From RYN-133 sp963754285 (GTDB taxonomy: Bacteria > Actinomycetota > Actinomycetes > Mycobacteriales > Jatrophihabitantaceae), in contig CAVWFN010000007.1 in NCBI GenBank assembly GCA_963754285.1, positions 992,001-1,056,000 of the forward strand: a DNA stretch of 64,000 nt, in the 5' to 3' direction. Made by a program: the position numbers and the translations under genes. How positions within the stretch are numbered: the first letter of the stretch is position 1; every line of letters starts with the position of its first letter. Shown here piece by piece: positions 57,255 to 64,000 of this stretch. The notes below the pieces were generated by a model. The model worked only from the letters and a program-made list of their open reading frames with translations, had not been told where the DNA came from and did no database searches.

Positions 57255-58808
57255 TTAAGGCTTGTGCTTTGCGGCGACTATGGCGATGTCGTCGAGGGTG
57301 CTGTCGCGCGAGCTGACGTCCAGGAGCAGTTGATCGCTCAGGGTTTGGATCGGGCCGCGGTGGTTGAGCACCGCGGTCCGGAGCCGTTCGAGGCCGACGC
57401 CGATCTCTTCGTTGCGGCGCTCGATCAGGCCGTCGGTGGTCAGCACGATCAGCGCGCCCGGCGGGAAGCCCACGGTCGCCGTCGGAGTGCTGGTCGCCAG
57501 GTTGACGCCGAGCAGCACGCCGTGATCCTCGACGAGCCAGGCCTCGAAGCCGTGCGCGATCACCGGTGGCATGTGGCCGGCATTGCAGATGCGCGCGACG
57601 CCTGATCGGTGGATCTCCACCAGGCACAGCGTCGCGGTCATCTCGGGGAACGACATCGGCAACAACCGATCGAGGCTCGCGATGATGTCCGGCATGTCAT
57701 GGCCTGCCACTGCAAGCGCGCGCAGCGAGTGGCGTAGCTCGGCCATCACCGTTGCCGCCTGAAGCGAGTGGCCGAGGACGTCGCCGATGGCGAGCAGGGT
57801 GCGGTCCTCGTCGAGTTCGAGGACGTCGTAGAAGTCGCCGCCGATCTCGACCGCCTCGCTCGCGGCGAGGTAGCGCACGGAAACGTCGAGGTAGGACGGT
57901 TGCGGGATCGCGTTCGGCAACATCGCGCGCTGCAGGGTGAGTGCGATCTGGTGCTCCACCGCGTAGAGGCGCTGATTCTCCAGTGCGCCCGCTACGGCTT
58001 GGGCGAAGTGGTCGAGCATCAATTCGTCGGCGGGCGCGTCGTCGGTCGCCACGAGCAGGACGGCACCGACCATTTCACCGCGCGGTGTGGCGATCGCGGC
58101 TGCCGCGAGCGGGGTGTTCGCCTCGAAGCCGAGCACGCTCGCATACCGCGTGAGATTGATCGGCGCGCCGCTGCGGGCAGCGCCGGCGATGTCCAGCACG
58201 TCGGCCGACGACCAGGCCGCGACGACCGGGTCGGAGTTTCTCGTGCCCGTGACGGCGGCTCGCCCGATGCCCTCGCGCGCGATGAGCACCGCCGCGGGCG
58301 TGTCGAACATCGTGGCAAGCCCCGAGCTCGCGAACTGCACGAGATCGCTCACGGTGGGCGCTGCGTTCATCAGCAGGGTCGCCTCGTGCAGGCGTTCGAG
58401 CCGGCTCGCCAACCGCTCGGCGGTGCGCCGCGCATCGTGATAGCGCAGCAATGCGGTCACCGATGCGATCAACTCATCGCGCTCGATCGGTTCGATGAGG
58501 TATCCGTCCGCGCCGCGGTTCAGGCCGGTGGTGCGGTCGTCCGTACTGGTCGCGGTCGCCGACACCGTCAGCACGGGAATCGCTGCGGTCGCGCGGGCGG
58601 CCTTGATCTGGTCGCACACCTGCAGGCCGGACATGTCCGGCAGGTGCACGTCGACCAACACGAGGTCGACCTTCGCCCGGGTCAGCGAAGCGAGCCCGTC
58701 GTGGCCGGTAGCGACTTCGAGCACGGTGTGCCCGGCGCGCCGTAGCCATTCGGCGAAGACCAGGCGGGTGCCTTCGTTGTCGTGGACGAGCAGCACTGTC
58801 GCGGTCAC
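57255..58808 (-). CDS. Response-regulator-like REC-GAF-SpoIIE PP2C phosphatase (RsbU/RsbP-like)
   Basis: 517-residue signalling protein with three domains: REC (about 3-120), GAF (140-285) and a SpoIIE-type PPM serine phosphatase (300-515). The phosphatase metal motifs are intact: EIGGDFYDV, GDVLGHSLQA, TTDGLIERR and DDIAIV. In REC, the phosphoacceptor Asp is present (LVLVDVHLPDMSG, about Asp53), but the conserved Lys-Pro is Glu-Pro (GYLIEPIE) and the first acidic pair is HDNE. It overlaps the upstream hybrid kinase by four bases and closes the operon. Likely target: an RsbV- or RsbS-type STAS protein; none lies beyond RsbS here. Confidence 0.92.
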   Translation of the reverse strand: MTATVLLVHDNEGTRLVFAEWLRRAGHTVLEVATGHDGLASLTRAKVDLVLVDVHLPDMSGLQVCDQIKAARATAAIPVLTVSATATSTDDRTTGLNRGADGYLIEPIERDELIASVTALLRYHDARRTAERLASRLERLHEATLLMNAAPTVSDLVQFASSGLATMFDTPAAVLIAREGIGRAAVTGTRNSDPVVAAWSSADVLDIAGAARSGAPINLTRYASVLGFEANTPLAAAAIATPRGEMVGAVLLVATDDAPADELMLDHFAQAVAGALENQRLYAVEHQIALTLQRAMLPNAIPQPSYLDVSVRYLAASEAVEIGGDFYDVLELDEDRTLLAIGDVLGHSLQAATVMAELRHSLRALAVAGHDMPDIIASLDRLLPMSFPEMTATLCLVEIHRSGVARICNAGHMPPVIAHGFEAWLVEDHGVLLGVNLATSTPTATVGFPPGALIVLTTDGLIERRNEEIGVGLERLRTAVLNHRGPIQTLSDQLLLDVSSRDSTLDDIAIVAAKHKP

Positions 58809-60502
58809 TGCGACGTCCTCGTCGCTGTCGCCGACGCTATGCCTTGCAGCAGCGAGGTGCGATCGAGGTCGGCCTTGTCGAGCGTGACCAGTGTCGGCCA
58901 GCGTTCCTGCAACCGCGCGAAGTCGTCGGTGGCGCTCGAGATCACGATTGTCGCAACGTCTCGGGAGTTGCCTAGGTGGTCGAGTTCGGCCAGCACCCGC
59001 TCGCCGCCACCACCGGGCATCCGCAGGTCGAGGATCAGCAGGTCCGGCGTGCTGTCATCGATCGCGCTCAGCACGCCGTCGGCGTCAGGGACCTCGACGA
59101 CGACCTCGGCCGTTCCCGAGAGCAAGCCGCGGACGAGCTCGCGGTACGCGGCGTCGTCGTCACCGATGACCACCGTTGCCAGCGTTACGGCCAGCGTTAC
59201 GGCCGGCGTCGCGGGTGTCGTGCGGTTGTTGCGCACGCGTGCGACGAAGGTGCTGCCCTCGCCGGGCGTGCTGGTCATCGTGAGCGTGCCGCCGAGAGCG
59301 GCCGCGACCCGGCGGGCGTAGGGCAGGCCCAGCCCGGTGCTGCGCGCGCGCACCTGCAGGTGGCCGGGGACGCGGTAGAACTCTTCGAAGATCAGGTCGT
59401 GATGTTCGGCGGCGATGCCGACGCCGGTGTCGCGTACTTCGATGATCACGAAGTCGGTGTCGTCAGCGCTCACGGTGACCCGCACCTGACCAACCTCGGT
59501 GAACTTCAGGGCGTTGCTGATCAGGTTGCGCACCAGTTGGCCGAGCAGTACGCCGTCGGTGACGACCGGCCCGAGGTCGTCCTGCACGTCGACGACGAGC
59601 TCGACGCCGGGCGGCGTGAGGGTGCGCAGGGTCGCCCGCATGTCTGCGACGAGCGTGGCGATGTCGACCTGTTCGGAGTCCGGTTCGATCCGGCCCGCCT
59701 CGGCCCGCGCCAGGTCGAGCAGTCCGTTGACCGCGACGAGCAACTCGGTGGTCGCGTCGGCGATCAGCCGGACCTGATTGTCCTGTGCGGGGGTCAACGG
59801 GCCGCTCTCGGGATCGCGCAACAGCTTGGCCAGTCCGTTGATCGAATTCAGCGGACTGCGCAACTCGTGGCTCACGTTCGCCAGAAACCGTGACTTCGCG
59901 TCGTTCGCCGCGCGCAGTTGCTCGCCGCGCTCGTCGAGCTCGGCGTAGAGGGCGACGACTCCGCGGTTGGTCTCTTGCAGCTCCTCGTTGAGCCGCACGA
60001 GCTCGTCCTGTTTCGACTGGAGCTCGTGCAGCGCACGCAGCAACTCCTCGTGCTGTGTGCGCAGCTCGTCCACCGGCGATGGTGCGGCCGGGCGCGCCAG
60101 CCCCTCGCGCAGCTCCGCCAGGGTGCGTCGGGGCGGCGGCCGATGTGCAACTGCGCGGCTCTTCGTCATGGTGATGGCGTTGTCGTCGCCGATGACGAGG
60201 CGGTCCATGAGCCGACGGATCGCGACGAGGCCGGTCACGCTTGTTGCGGGCGACGCCGGCGCGACCGTGCGGTCGGGCCTCGCGGTGATGATCAGTGTCG
60301 AGTTGTCGGCGAGGTCGAAGTCGACGCGGGCAGTGGCGCCGGCCGCAGCGATCACCCGTCCCAATTCGCTGATTGCCGTCGCGATCCGGACCTGGTCGGT
60401 CGTGTCGAAGCCGAGTGAATCCGCCAGGTCGCGAGCGTGGCGGCGCACCGTGAGGACGTCGGTCTCGGCGCGCAGCGCGAGGCTGCCCAGGCGCTCGGTC
60501 AT
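58805..60502 (-). CDS. Hybrid histidine kinase with degenerate RsbT-like N-terminus and REC
   Basis: 565 residues. Residues 1-118 look like an RsbT/RsbW-type GHKL domain, but the N-box asparagine is replaced (ISELGRV, Val50). A coiled coil runs about 145-200. HisKA has the phosphoacceptor His212 in FLANVSHELRSPLNSINGLA. The HATPase runs about 280-425 (RNLISNALKF, Asn330; VRDTGVGI; STGLGLPYARR). The C-terminal REC is about 440-560 with GDDD, Asp492 in LILDLRMPG and Lys543. The ATG at 60502 overlaps the upstream gene by four bases; a longer frame to 61030 is Arg-rich noise. It probably connects the stressosome to the last phosphatase by phosphotransfer. Confidence 0.92.
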   Translation of the reverse strand: MTERLGSLALRAETDVLTVRRHARDLADSLGFDTTDQVRIATAISELGRVIAAAGATARVDFDLADNSTLIITARPDRTVAPASPATSVTGLVAIRRLMDRLVIGDDNAITMTKSRAVAHRPPPRRTLAELREGLARPAAPSPVDELRTQHEELLRALHELQSKQDELVRLNEELQETNRGVVALYAELDERGEQLRAANDAKSRFLANVSHELRSPLNSINGLAKLLRDPESGPLTPAQDNQVRLIADATTELLVAVNGLLDLARAEAGRIEPDSEQVDIATLVADMRATLRTLTPPGVELVVDVQDDLGPVVTDGVLLGQLVRNLISNALKFTEVGQVRVTVSADDTDFVIIEVRDTGVGIAAEHHDLIFEEFYRVPGHLQVRARSTGLGLPYARRVAAALGGTLTMTSTPGEGSTFVARVRNNRTTPATPAVTLAVTLATVVIGDDDAAYRELVRGLLSGTAEVVVEVPDADGVLSAIDDSTPDLLILDLRMPGGGGERVLAELDHLGNSRDVATIVISSATDDFARLQERWPTLVTLDKADLDRTSLLQGIASATATRTSQ

Positions 60503-61515
60503 CGTGGCCTTCGCACGACCAGGACCGAAGCGTCGTCGGGACGGTTGCCGCAGTCGCGCAGCACGCTCGCGGCGATGACCGCGGCCGATCGTCGGGTGAG
60601 CCCAGGCGTTTTGTCCAGGTCCCAGTTCTCTCGCACACCGTCGCTGTGCAGCACCACGATCGCGCTGTCGCGCAGCGTCAGCGTGAACGGGCGGATCCGC
60701 ACCGGCGGGTGCCCGACGATGCCCGGCTGCGAGAGCGCCGCGCTGCGTCGCTCGTCGACGATGAACGCGCTCACGTTGCCGATGCCGGCGAAATGCATCG
60801 TGCGAAACGACTCGTCGATCGTCGCGACGGCGACGGCTGCGCCGCGGGTTCCGAGCAGCGCCGTATGGATCGCTTCCAGCACTCGGTGTGCGTCGGTGGT
60901 CGTGCTGGCGTGAAATGCCGACACCGCGTCGACAGAAGCGTCGGCAGCCATCGGGCCGTGACCGAGCCCGTCGCTGAGCATGATCATGTGACTGCCGTTC
61001 AGCGTGCGCGCGGTGATGGCGTCTCCGCACAGCTGTTCCCCGGCGATGGGCCGGGTAACGCCCGCGATGTCCAGTCCGGACGTGGCGACCGTCTCGCCCG
61101 CAGCCTCGGGCCAGATGTCCGCGACGAGCACGGTGCCGCGCCCGGGCACGGTGCTGACGTCGACATCGGACGACAGCCGCATCACGGCACCGAGGCCGAC
61201 GCCGAGCGTGCCGGTCGTCGAGTGTCCGTCGAGCGACGACAGATCGAGATCGCTCATCCCGGGACCGGTGTCGCTCGCGATCACACGCACGCCGGGGGTG
61301 CCGTCGCGCAGCGCGACCTGCAGACCCATCACTCCGACGGTGGCGTGCTTCCAGAGGTTGGTGGCGATCTCACTGACGACGATGCCGACGTCGCCGGTGC
61401 GGACGTCGTTGAATCCGAGCCGTTCGGCCAATCGCACCGCGGGTCGCCGAGCAGCACCGATGCCGGCCGAATCGTCGATCGCGAACCAGTCAGTTCCCGA
61501 GCGGAGCGTCTCCAC
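60499..61515 (-). CDS. RsbT-like ATPase fused to SpoIIE/RsbX-type PP2C phosphatase
   Basis: 338 residues. Residues 1-135 are a GHKL serine-kinase-type domain with the N-box Asn53 (VVSEIATNLWKHA), SDTGPGMSDLDL and GTLGVGLGAVMRL. Residues 145-335 are a PPM/SpoIIE phosphatase with CGDA (164), LSDGLGHGPMA (180), HSDGV and DDASVLVV. RsbX dephosphorylates the stressosome core in Bacillus, and such RsbT-RsbX fusions occur in other RsbRST modules; kinase and phosphatase in one chain fits that role. The ATG at 61515 directly follows the rsbT stop; the end overlaps the histidine kinase. Confidence 0.9.
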   Translation of the reverse strand: METLRSGTDWFAIDDSAGIGAARRPAVRLAERLGFNDVRTGDVGIVVSEIATNLWKHATVGVMGLQVALRDGTPGVRVIASDTGPGMSDLDLSSLDGHSTTGTLGVGLGAVMRLSSDVDVSTVPGRGTVLVADIWPEAAGETVATSGLDIAGVTRPIAGEQLCGDAITARTLNGSHMIMLSDGLGHGPMAADASVDAVSAFHASTTTDAHRVLEAIHTALLGTRGAAVAVATIDESFRTMHFAGIGNVSAFIVDERRSAALSQPGIVGHPPVRIRPFTLTLRDSAIVVLHSDGVRENWDLDKTPGLTRRSAAVIAASVLRDCGNRPDDASVLVVRRPR

Positions 61516-61932
61516 TCAGCGGCCCCATTTGGTGATGGTCACCTGGGTGCCCTGACCCGGCGCGCTGTCGAGGGTGAACTCCTCGACGAGGCGTCGCGCG
61601 CCGGAAAGCCCGAGCCCGAGGCCGTTGCCCGTCGTGTAGCCGTCGGACAGGGCCAGCGTGATGTCGTCGATCCCCGGGCCCTTGTCGATGAAGCTCGCCC
61701 GCACGCCTTTCCGCGCTCCGTTCTGCACGAGTTCGAGCACCGCCGTGCCACCGCCGCCGTAGATGAGCGTGTTGCGAGCGAGTTCGCTCGTCGCAGTGAC
61801 GATCTTGGTCTGGTCGACGAGGGAGAGGGCTGCCGACACGGCCAAGGTGCGCGTCGCCTGGCGCACTCGTACGACATCCTGATCGGTCCGGATGTCTATC
61901 GAGGCGCTGTCGGCGACCTGGACCGAGGTCAC
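61516..61932 (-). CDS. rsbT: Stressosome serine/threonine kinase RsbT
   Basis: Switch kinase that phosphorylates RsbS and RsbR and is then released from the stressosome. It has 138 residues from GTG 61932, which lies 2 bases after the rsbS stop codon. N-box TATSELARNTLIYGGGG (Asn54) is intact, as are DKGPGIDD (G1) and the glycine lid GYTTGNGLGLGLSGARRL. It ends VTITKWGR, as is typical of RsbT. A frame continuing to 62505 lies over rsbS. Confidence 0.95.
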   Translation of the reverse strand: MTSVQVADSASIDIRTDQDVVRVRQATRTLAVSAALSLVDQTKIVTATSELARNTLIYGGGGTAVLELVQNGARKGVRASFIDKGPGIDDITLALSDGYTTGNGLGLGLSGARRLVEEFTLDSAPGQGTQVTITKWGR

Positions 61933-61934
61933 CG

Positions 61935-62348
61935 CTAGCCGGTCTCGGTCGTGTGGTCGTCGAACGTCACCTCGAGGGTCGTGCGTCCGCTCACGGTCAG
62001 ATCGACCGAAAGCAACTTGATGCCACGCTCGACGTCGAGTGCGGTGCGCACTCCGTTGAGGGACAGCCCGAGCTCGACCAAGGTGATGGCGACGGCCGGC
62101 CGCATGCCGACGACCACGGTGTCGGCATCGAGAACTCTCGCGACCGACGCGATGGTCGACAACATGCGCCCGATGAAGCTGTCGACGATCTCGAGCGCCG
62201 AGATGTCGATGAGGACACCGCGCGCACTGGTCGCGACGATCCGGTCGGACAGGTCGTCCTGCAGCGCCAAGGCGGTCTCGTCGTCGAGATCGAGCTGGAT
62301 TGACACGAGCAGAAGGTCGCCGAGCTTGAGGATCGGCACGCGTGCCAT
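61935..62348 (-). CDS. rsbS: Stressosome scaffold STAS protein RsbS
   Basis: Single STAS domain, 137 residues, a core scaffold of the stressosome. MARVPILKLGDLLLVSIQ opens it; the phosphorylation helix is IDISALEIVDSFIGRML, with Ser57 at the position of Bacillus RsbS Ser59. VVVGMRPAVAITLVELGL follows. The C-terminus is some 15 residues longer than usual (GRTTLEVTFDDHTTETG). It lies 3 bases after the rsbR stop and 2 before rsbT, in the standard R-S-T order. Confidence 0.95.
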   Translation of the reverse strand: MARVPILKLGDLLLVSIQLDLDDETALALQDDLSDRIVATSARGVLIDISALEIVDSFIGRMLSTIASVARVLDADTVVVGMRPAVAITLVELGLSLNGVRTALDVERGIKLLSVDLTVSGRTTLEVTFDDHTTETG

Positions 62349-62351
62349 CGA

Positions 62352-63203
62352 CTAGTTCACCTTCCGCGCCACGGCGACCCCGCTGCTGCGCAGCGCAGTG
62401 ATCAACGCGTCGGCCAGCGTCGCCTTGGTAGCGATGTCGCCGAACTCGATCCCGAGCGCCACGACCGTCTGAGCGATCTGTGGGCGGATACCCGAGATGA
62501 TGCATTCGGCGCCCATCAGTCGCGCGGCGACAACGGTTTTCAGGAGGTGCTGCGCCACCTGGGTGTCGACCGACGGGACGCCGGTGATGTCGATGATCGC
62601 GTGTTCGGACCCCGTTTCGACGAGGGTTTCGAGGAGCTTCTCGGTCACGACCTGCGTGCGAGCCGAGTCGAGGGTGCCCACGAGTGGGACGGCGAGAATG
62701 CCGTCCCAGAGTTTGACGACAGGGGTGGACAGCTCGAGCAGCTCTTCGGACTGCGCGGAGATGATGCGCTCGCGGGCTTCCGCGTAGGTCTCGAAGGTGA
62801 ACAGTCCGAGATCGTCGAGCAGGCGAGAGAACGCGAACAGGCCGACCGCGTTCTGCGCGTTCGTCTCGGCCCCGGTGGCATCGAGCACCGCTTGCTTGAG
62901 CGCGAACACCGACGCGGCGGTCTCACTCGGCGAGAATCCCTGCGCGGCCCGGCTGCGCGACAGTTCGGCCAGCAAGGCGCGTGCTTCGGCGAAGCTTTGG
63001 TCCCGTCCACCGGTCACGCCCGCGTCGAGCCCGGTGACGATCTGATCGAAGATCGGAGTCAGCTCGCGATCGAGTTCGGCCGCGGTGATCCGCCCGCGTG
63101 AGGTCGACGCGACGGCTTGCACCCATTGCGCGACGATTGCGTCGCGCTGGGCGCGCAGGATCACGCCGATCTGCGCAGCTGATGCCTGATTTGGCTCGGT
63201 CAC
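62352..63203 (-). CDS. rsbR: Stressosome sensor RsbR (N-terminal globin-like region plus STAS)
   Basis: Sensory half of the stressosome. It has 283 residues from GTG 63203, preceded by GGGAGAGGGG. The N-terminal helical domain (about 10-155) has the size of the non-haem globin domain of Bacillus RsbR. A linker helix (SEELLELSTPVVKLWDGILA) follows, then the STAS domain with phosphosites at Ser180 (position of Thr171) in GTLDSARTQ and Thr214 (Thr205) in DITGVPSVDTQVAQHLL. It heads a six-gene operon on the minus strand and is divergent from a tRNA-Gly 102 bases away. The sensed signal is not known. Confidence 0.94.
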   Translation of the reverse strand: MTEPNQASAAQIGVILRAQRDAIVAQWVQAVASTSRGRITAAELDRELTPIFDQIVTGLDAGVTGGRDQSFAEARALLAELSRSRAAQGFSPSETAASVFALKQAVLDATGAETNAQNAVGLFAFSRLLDDLGLFTFETYAEARERIISAQSEELLELSTPVVKLWDGILAVPLVGTLDSARTQVVTEKLLETLVETGSEHAIIDITGVPSVDTQVAQHLLKTVVAARLMGAECIISGIRPQIAQTVVALGIEFGDIATKATLADALITALRSSGVAVARKVN

Positions 63204-63305
63204 TCCGGACCCCTCTCCCGTGCCGATCAGTGCTCGCCGACCGGTGCCGGAGCATGATATCGACACCCGGCCCGATGATGATGTTCGTGTAACCTCGGGC
63301 CGTTC

Positions 63306-63376
63306 GCGGGTGTAGTTCAATGGCAGAACATCAGCTTCCCAAGCTGACAGTGCGAGTTCGATTCTCGTCACCCGCT
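63306..63376 (+). tRNA. tRNA-Gly (anticodon CCC)
   Basis: 71 bases folding as a cloverleaf. Acceptor GCGGGTG / CACCCGC, D-arm GTTC...GAAC, anticodon stem TCAGC / GCTGA with loop TTCCCAA (anticodon CCC at 63338-63340), and T-arm GCGAG TTCGATT CTCGT. The discriminator is T, and CCA is not encoded. Reads GGG glycine codons. Confidence 0.95.
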
Positions 63377-63418
63377 CCGGAGCCCGATTACGAATTCCCG
63401 TGGCACCCGGCAGGGCGG

Positions 63419-64000
63419 ATGGTCGATTCGATTCACGCGCGTGGGTTGCGGGTCGCGCGCGGTGGGCACGAGATCCTGCGCGGTCTCGACTTCGCGGTTG
63501 CGACCGGGCAGGTGACCGGTCTGCTCGGCCCGTCCGGCTGCGGCAAGACGACGTTGATCCGCACCATCGCCGGAGTGCAGCGGCATACAGGCGAGCTCGC
63601 CGTGCTCGACAAGCCTGCGGGCGCCGCCGAGCTGCGCCATCGCATCGGCTACGCGGCGCAGACCGCAGCGGTCTACGGCGACCTGACCGTGCACGAGAAC
63701 CTGCGCTACTTCGCCGACGTGCTGCACGCGCCCCGAAGCGACGTCACGCGCGTGGTCGAGTCGGTCGAGCTGGGTGACTACGCCGACCGGCTGGTCTCGA
63801 CCTTGTCCGGCGGGCAGCGTTCGCGCGTGAGTCTCGCAGTGGCGTTGCTGGGAACGCCGAAGTTGTTGCTGCTCGACGAGCCGACCGTGGGACTCGACCC
63901 CGTCCTGCGTGAGCAGCTGTGGCGCACGTTCGGCGAGCTCGCCGCCGAGGGCCTCACGCTGCTCGTTTCGAGCCATGTGATGGACGAGGCAGACCGCTGC
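63419..64000 (+). CDS. ABC transporter ATP-binding protein (5' part; runs off the window)
   Basis: ATPase subunit of an ABC-2-type exporter. The visible 194 codons from ATG 63419 contain Walker A GLLGPSGCGKTTLIRTIAG, the Q-loop in IGYAAQTAAVYGDLTVHENL, the signature STLSGGQRSRVSLAVALLG, Walker B KLLLLDEPTVGLDP and the H-loop LLVSSHVMDEADR. The DLTVHENLRYFA and EPTVGLDP pattern is that of drug or polysaccharide exporters (DrrA/CcmA-like). It begins 42 bases after the tRNA-Gly. The permease is presumably beyond the window. Confidence 0.93.
   Translation, partial: MVDSIHARGLRVARGGHEILRGLDFAVATGQVTGLLGPSGCGKTTLIRTIAGVQRHTGELAVLDKPAGAAELRHRIGYAAQTAAVYGDLTVHENLRYFADVLHAPRSDVTRVVESVELGDYADRLVSTLSGGQRSRVSLAVALLGTPKLLLLDEPTVGLDPVLREQLWRTFGELAAEGLTLLVSSHVMDEADRC

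Noticed and set aside
58805..61030. A 741-codon version of the hybrid kinase
   Set aside because: The extra 176 residues are Arg/His-rich noise overlapping the upstream phosphatase gene; the ATG at 60502 begins the conserved fold with a four-base overlap.
61516..62505. A longer rsbT reaching across rsbS
   Set aside because: The N-terminal extension is in the wrong frame over rsbS; RsbT proteins are about 135 residues.
1..64000. CRISPR arrays, insertion sequences or prophage genes
   Set aside because: No regularly spaced direct repeats, no transposase or integrase, and no phage structural gene was recognisable anywhere in the window.

Overview
High-GC actinobacterial chromosome (Actinomycetota) spanning the replication origin. 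The evidence is GC-rich sequence with many GTG starts, actinobacterial-type DnaA boxes and parS sites, and gene content that repeatedly matches the Mycobacterium tuberculosis origin neighbourhood (dnaA-dnaN-recF-dciA-gyrB-gyrA; rpmH-rnpA-yidD-yidC-jag-rsmG-parA-parB; cwlM-trxA-trxB-murJ-DUF6049-Nudix-pcnA). The genus cannot be fixed from the sequence alone. A lineage outside the mycobacteria is likely: gnd and sigM are missing from their usual places, and a stressosome operon is present.

Layout. (1) 1-8.4 kb: the replication initiation/gyrase cluster on the minus strand, with oriC between dnaN and dnaA. (2) 8.4-13.7 kb: rpmH to parB on the plus strand, with two parS sites inside the start of parA. 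(3) 13.7-17.2 kb: accessory genes (nitroreductase, AlaA-type aminotransferase, GNAT, cysteine-rich unknown). (4) 17.2-28.1 kb: cell wall/redox block (cwlM, trxA, trxB, murJ, DUF6049, Nudix, pcnA), an MFS exporter and YqgE. (5) 28.1-37.6 kb: orphan DNA methyltransferase, galT/galK head to head, a DeoR-linked sugar ABC importer without an ATPase gene, and padR-ino1. (6) 37.6-48.1 kb: lipid metabolism, with fadE5-tetR facing fadA2-fabG4-htdX, followed by an esterase, an SDR, a frameshifted Baeyer-Villiger-type monooxygenase and its TetR. (7) 48.1-51.2 kb: ilvE, dcd, beta-carbonic anhydrase, haloalkane dehalogenase. (8) 51.2-57.2 kb: surface-glycan cluster (sulfotransferase, GT-C transferase split by an in-frame TGA, nucleotide-sugar dehydrogenase, GT2, epimerase). 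(9) 57.2-63.2 kb: RsbR-RsbS-RsbT-(ATPase-PP2C)-(hybrid histidine kinase)-(REC-GAF-PP2C) operon. (10) tRNA-Gly(CCC) and the start of an ABC exporter ATPase.

How the parts work together: the first 14 kb replicate and segregate the chromosome and insert membrane proteins. The lipid block is a beta-oxidation or acyl-chain-modifying module under TetR control. The glycan cluster probably makes an acidic or sulfated envelope polysaccharide. The stressosome operon appears to pass a stress signal into a two-component and PP2C relay, because no sigma factor or RsbV/RsbW is encoded beside it.

The most notable non-coding observations are a roughly 60-bp palindromic element present twice (43083-43145 and 57193-57251), a perfect 19-bp inverted repeat between gyrB and gyrA, strong dyads in front of padR and the 47.4-kb tetR, and a recurring -10-like TANNNT hexamer 6-8 bases upstream of ten start codons, which implies widespread leaderless transcription.
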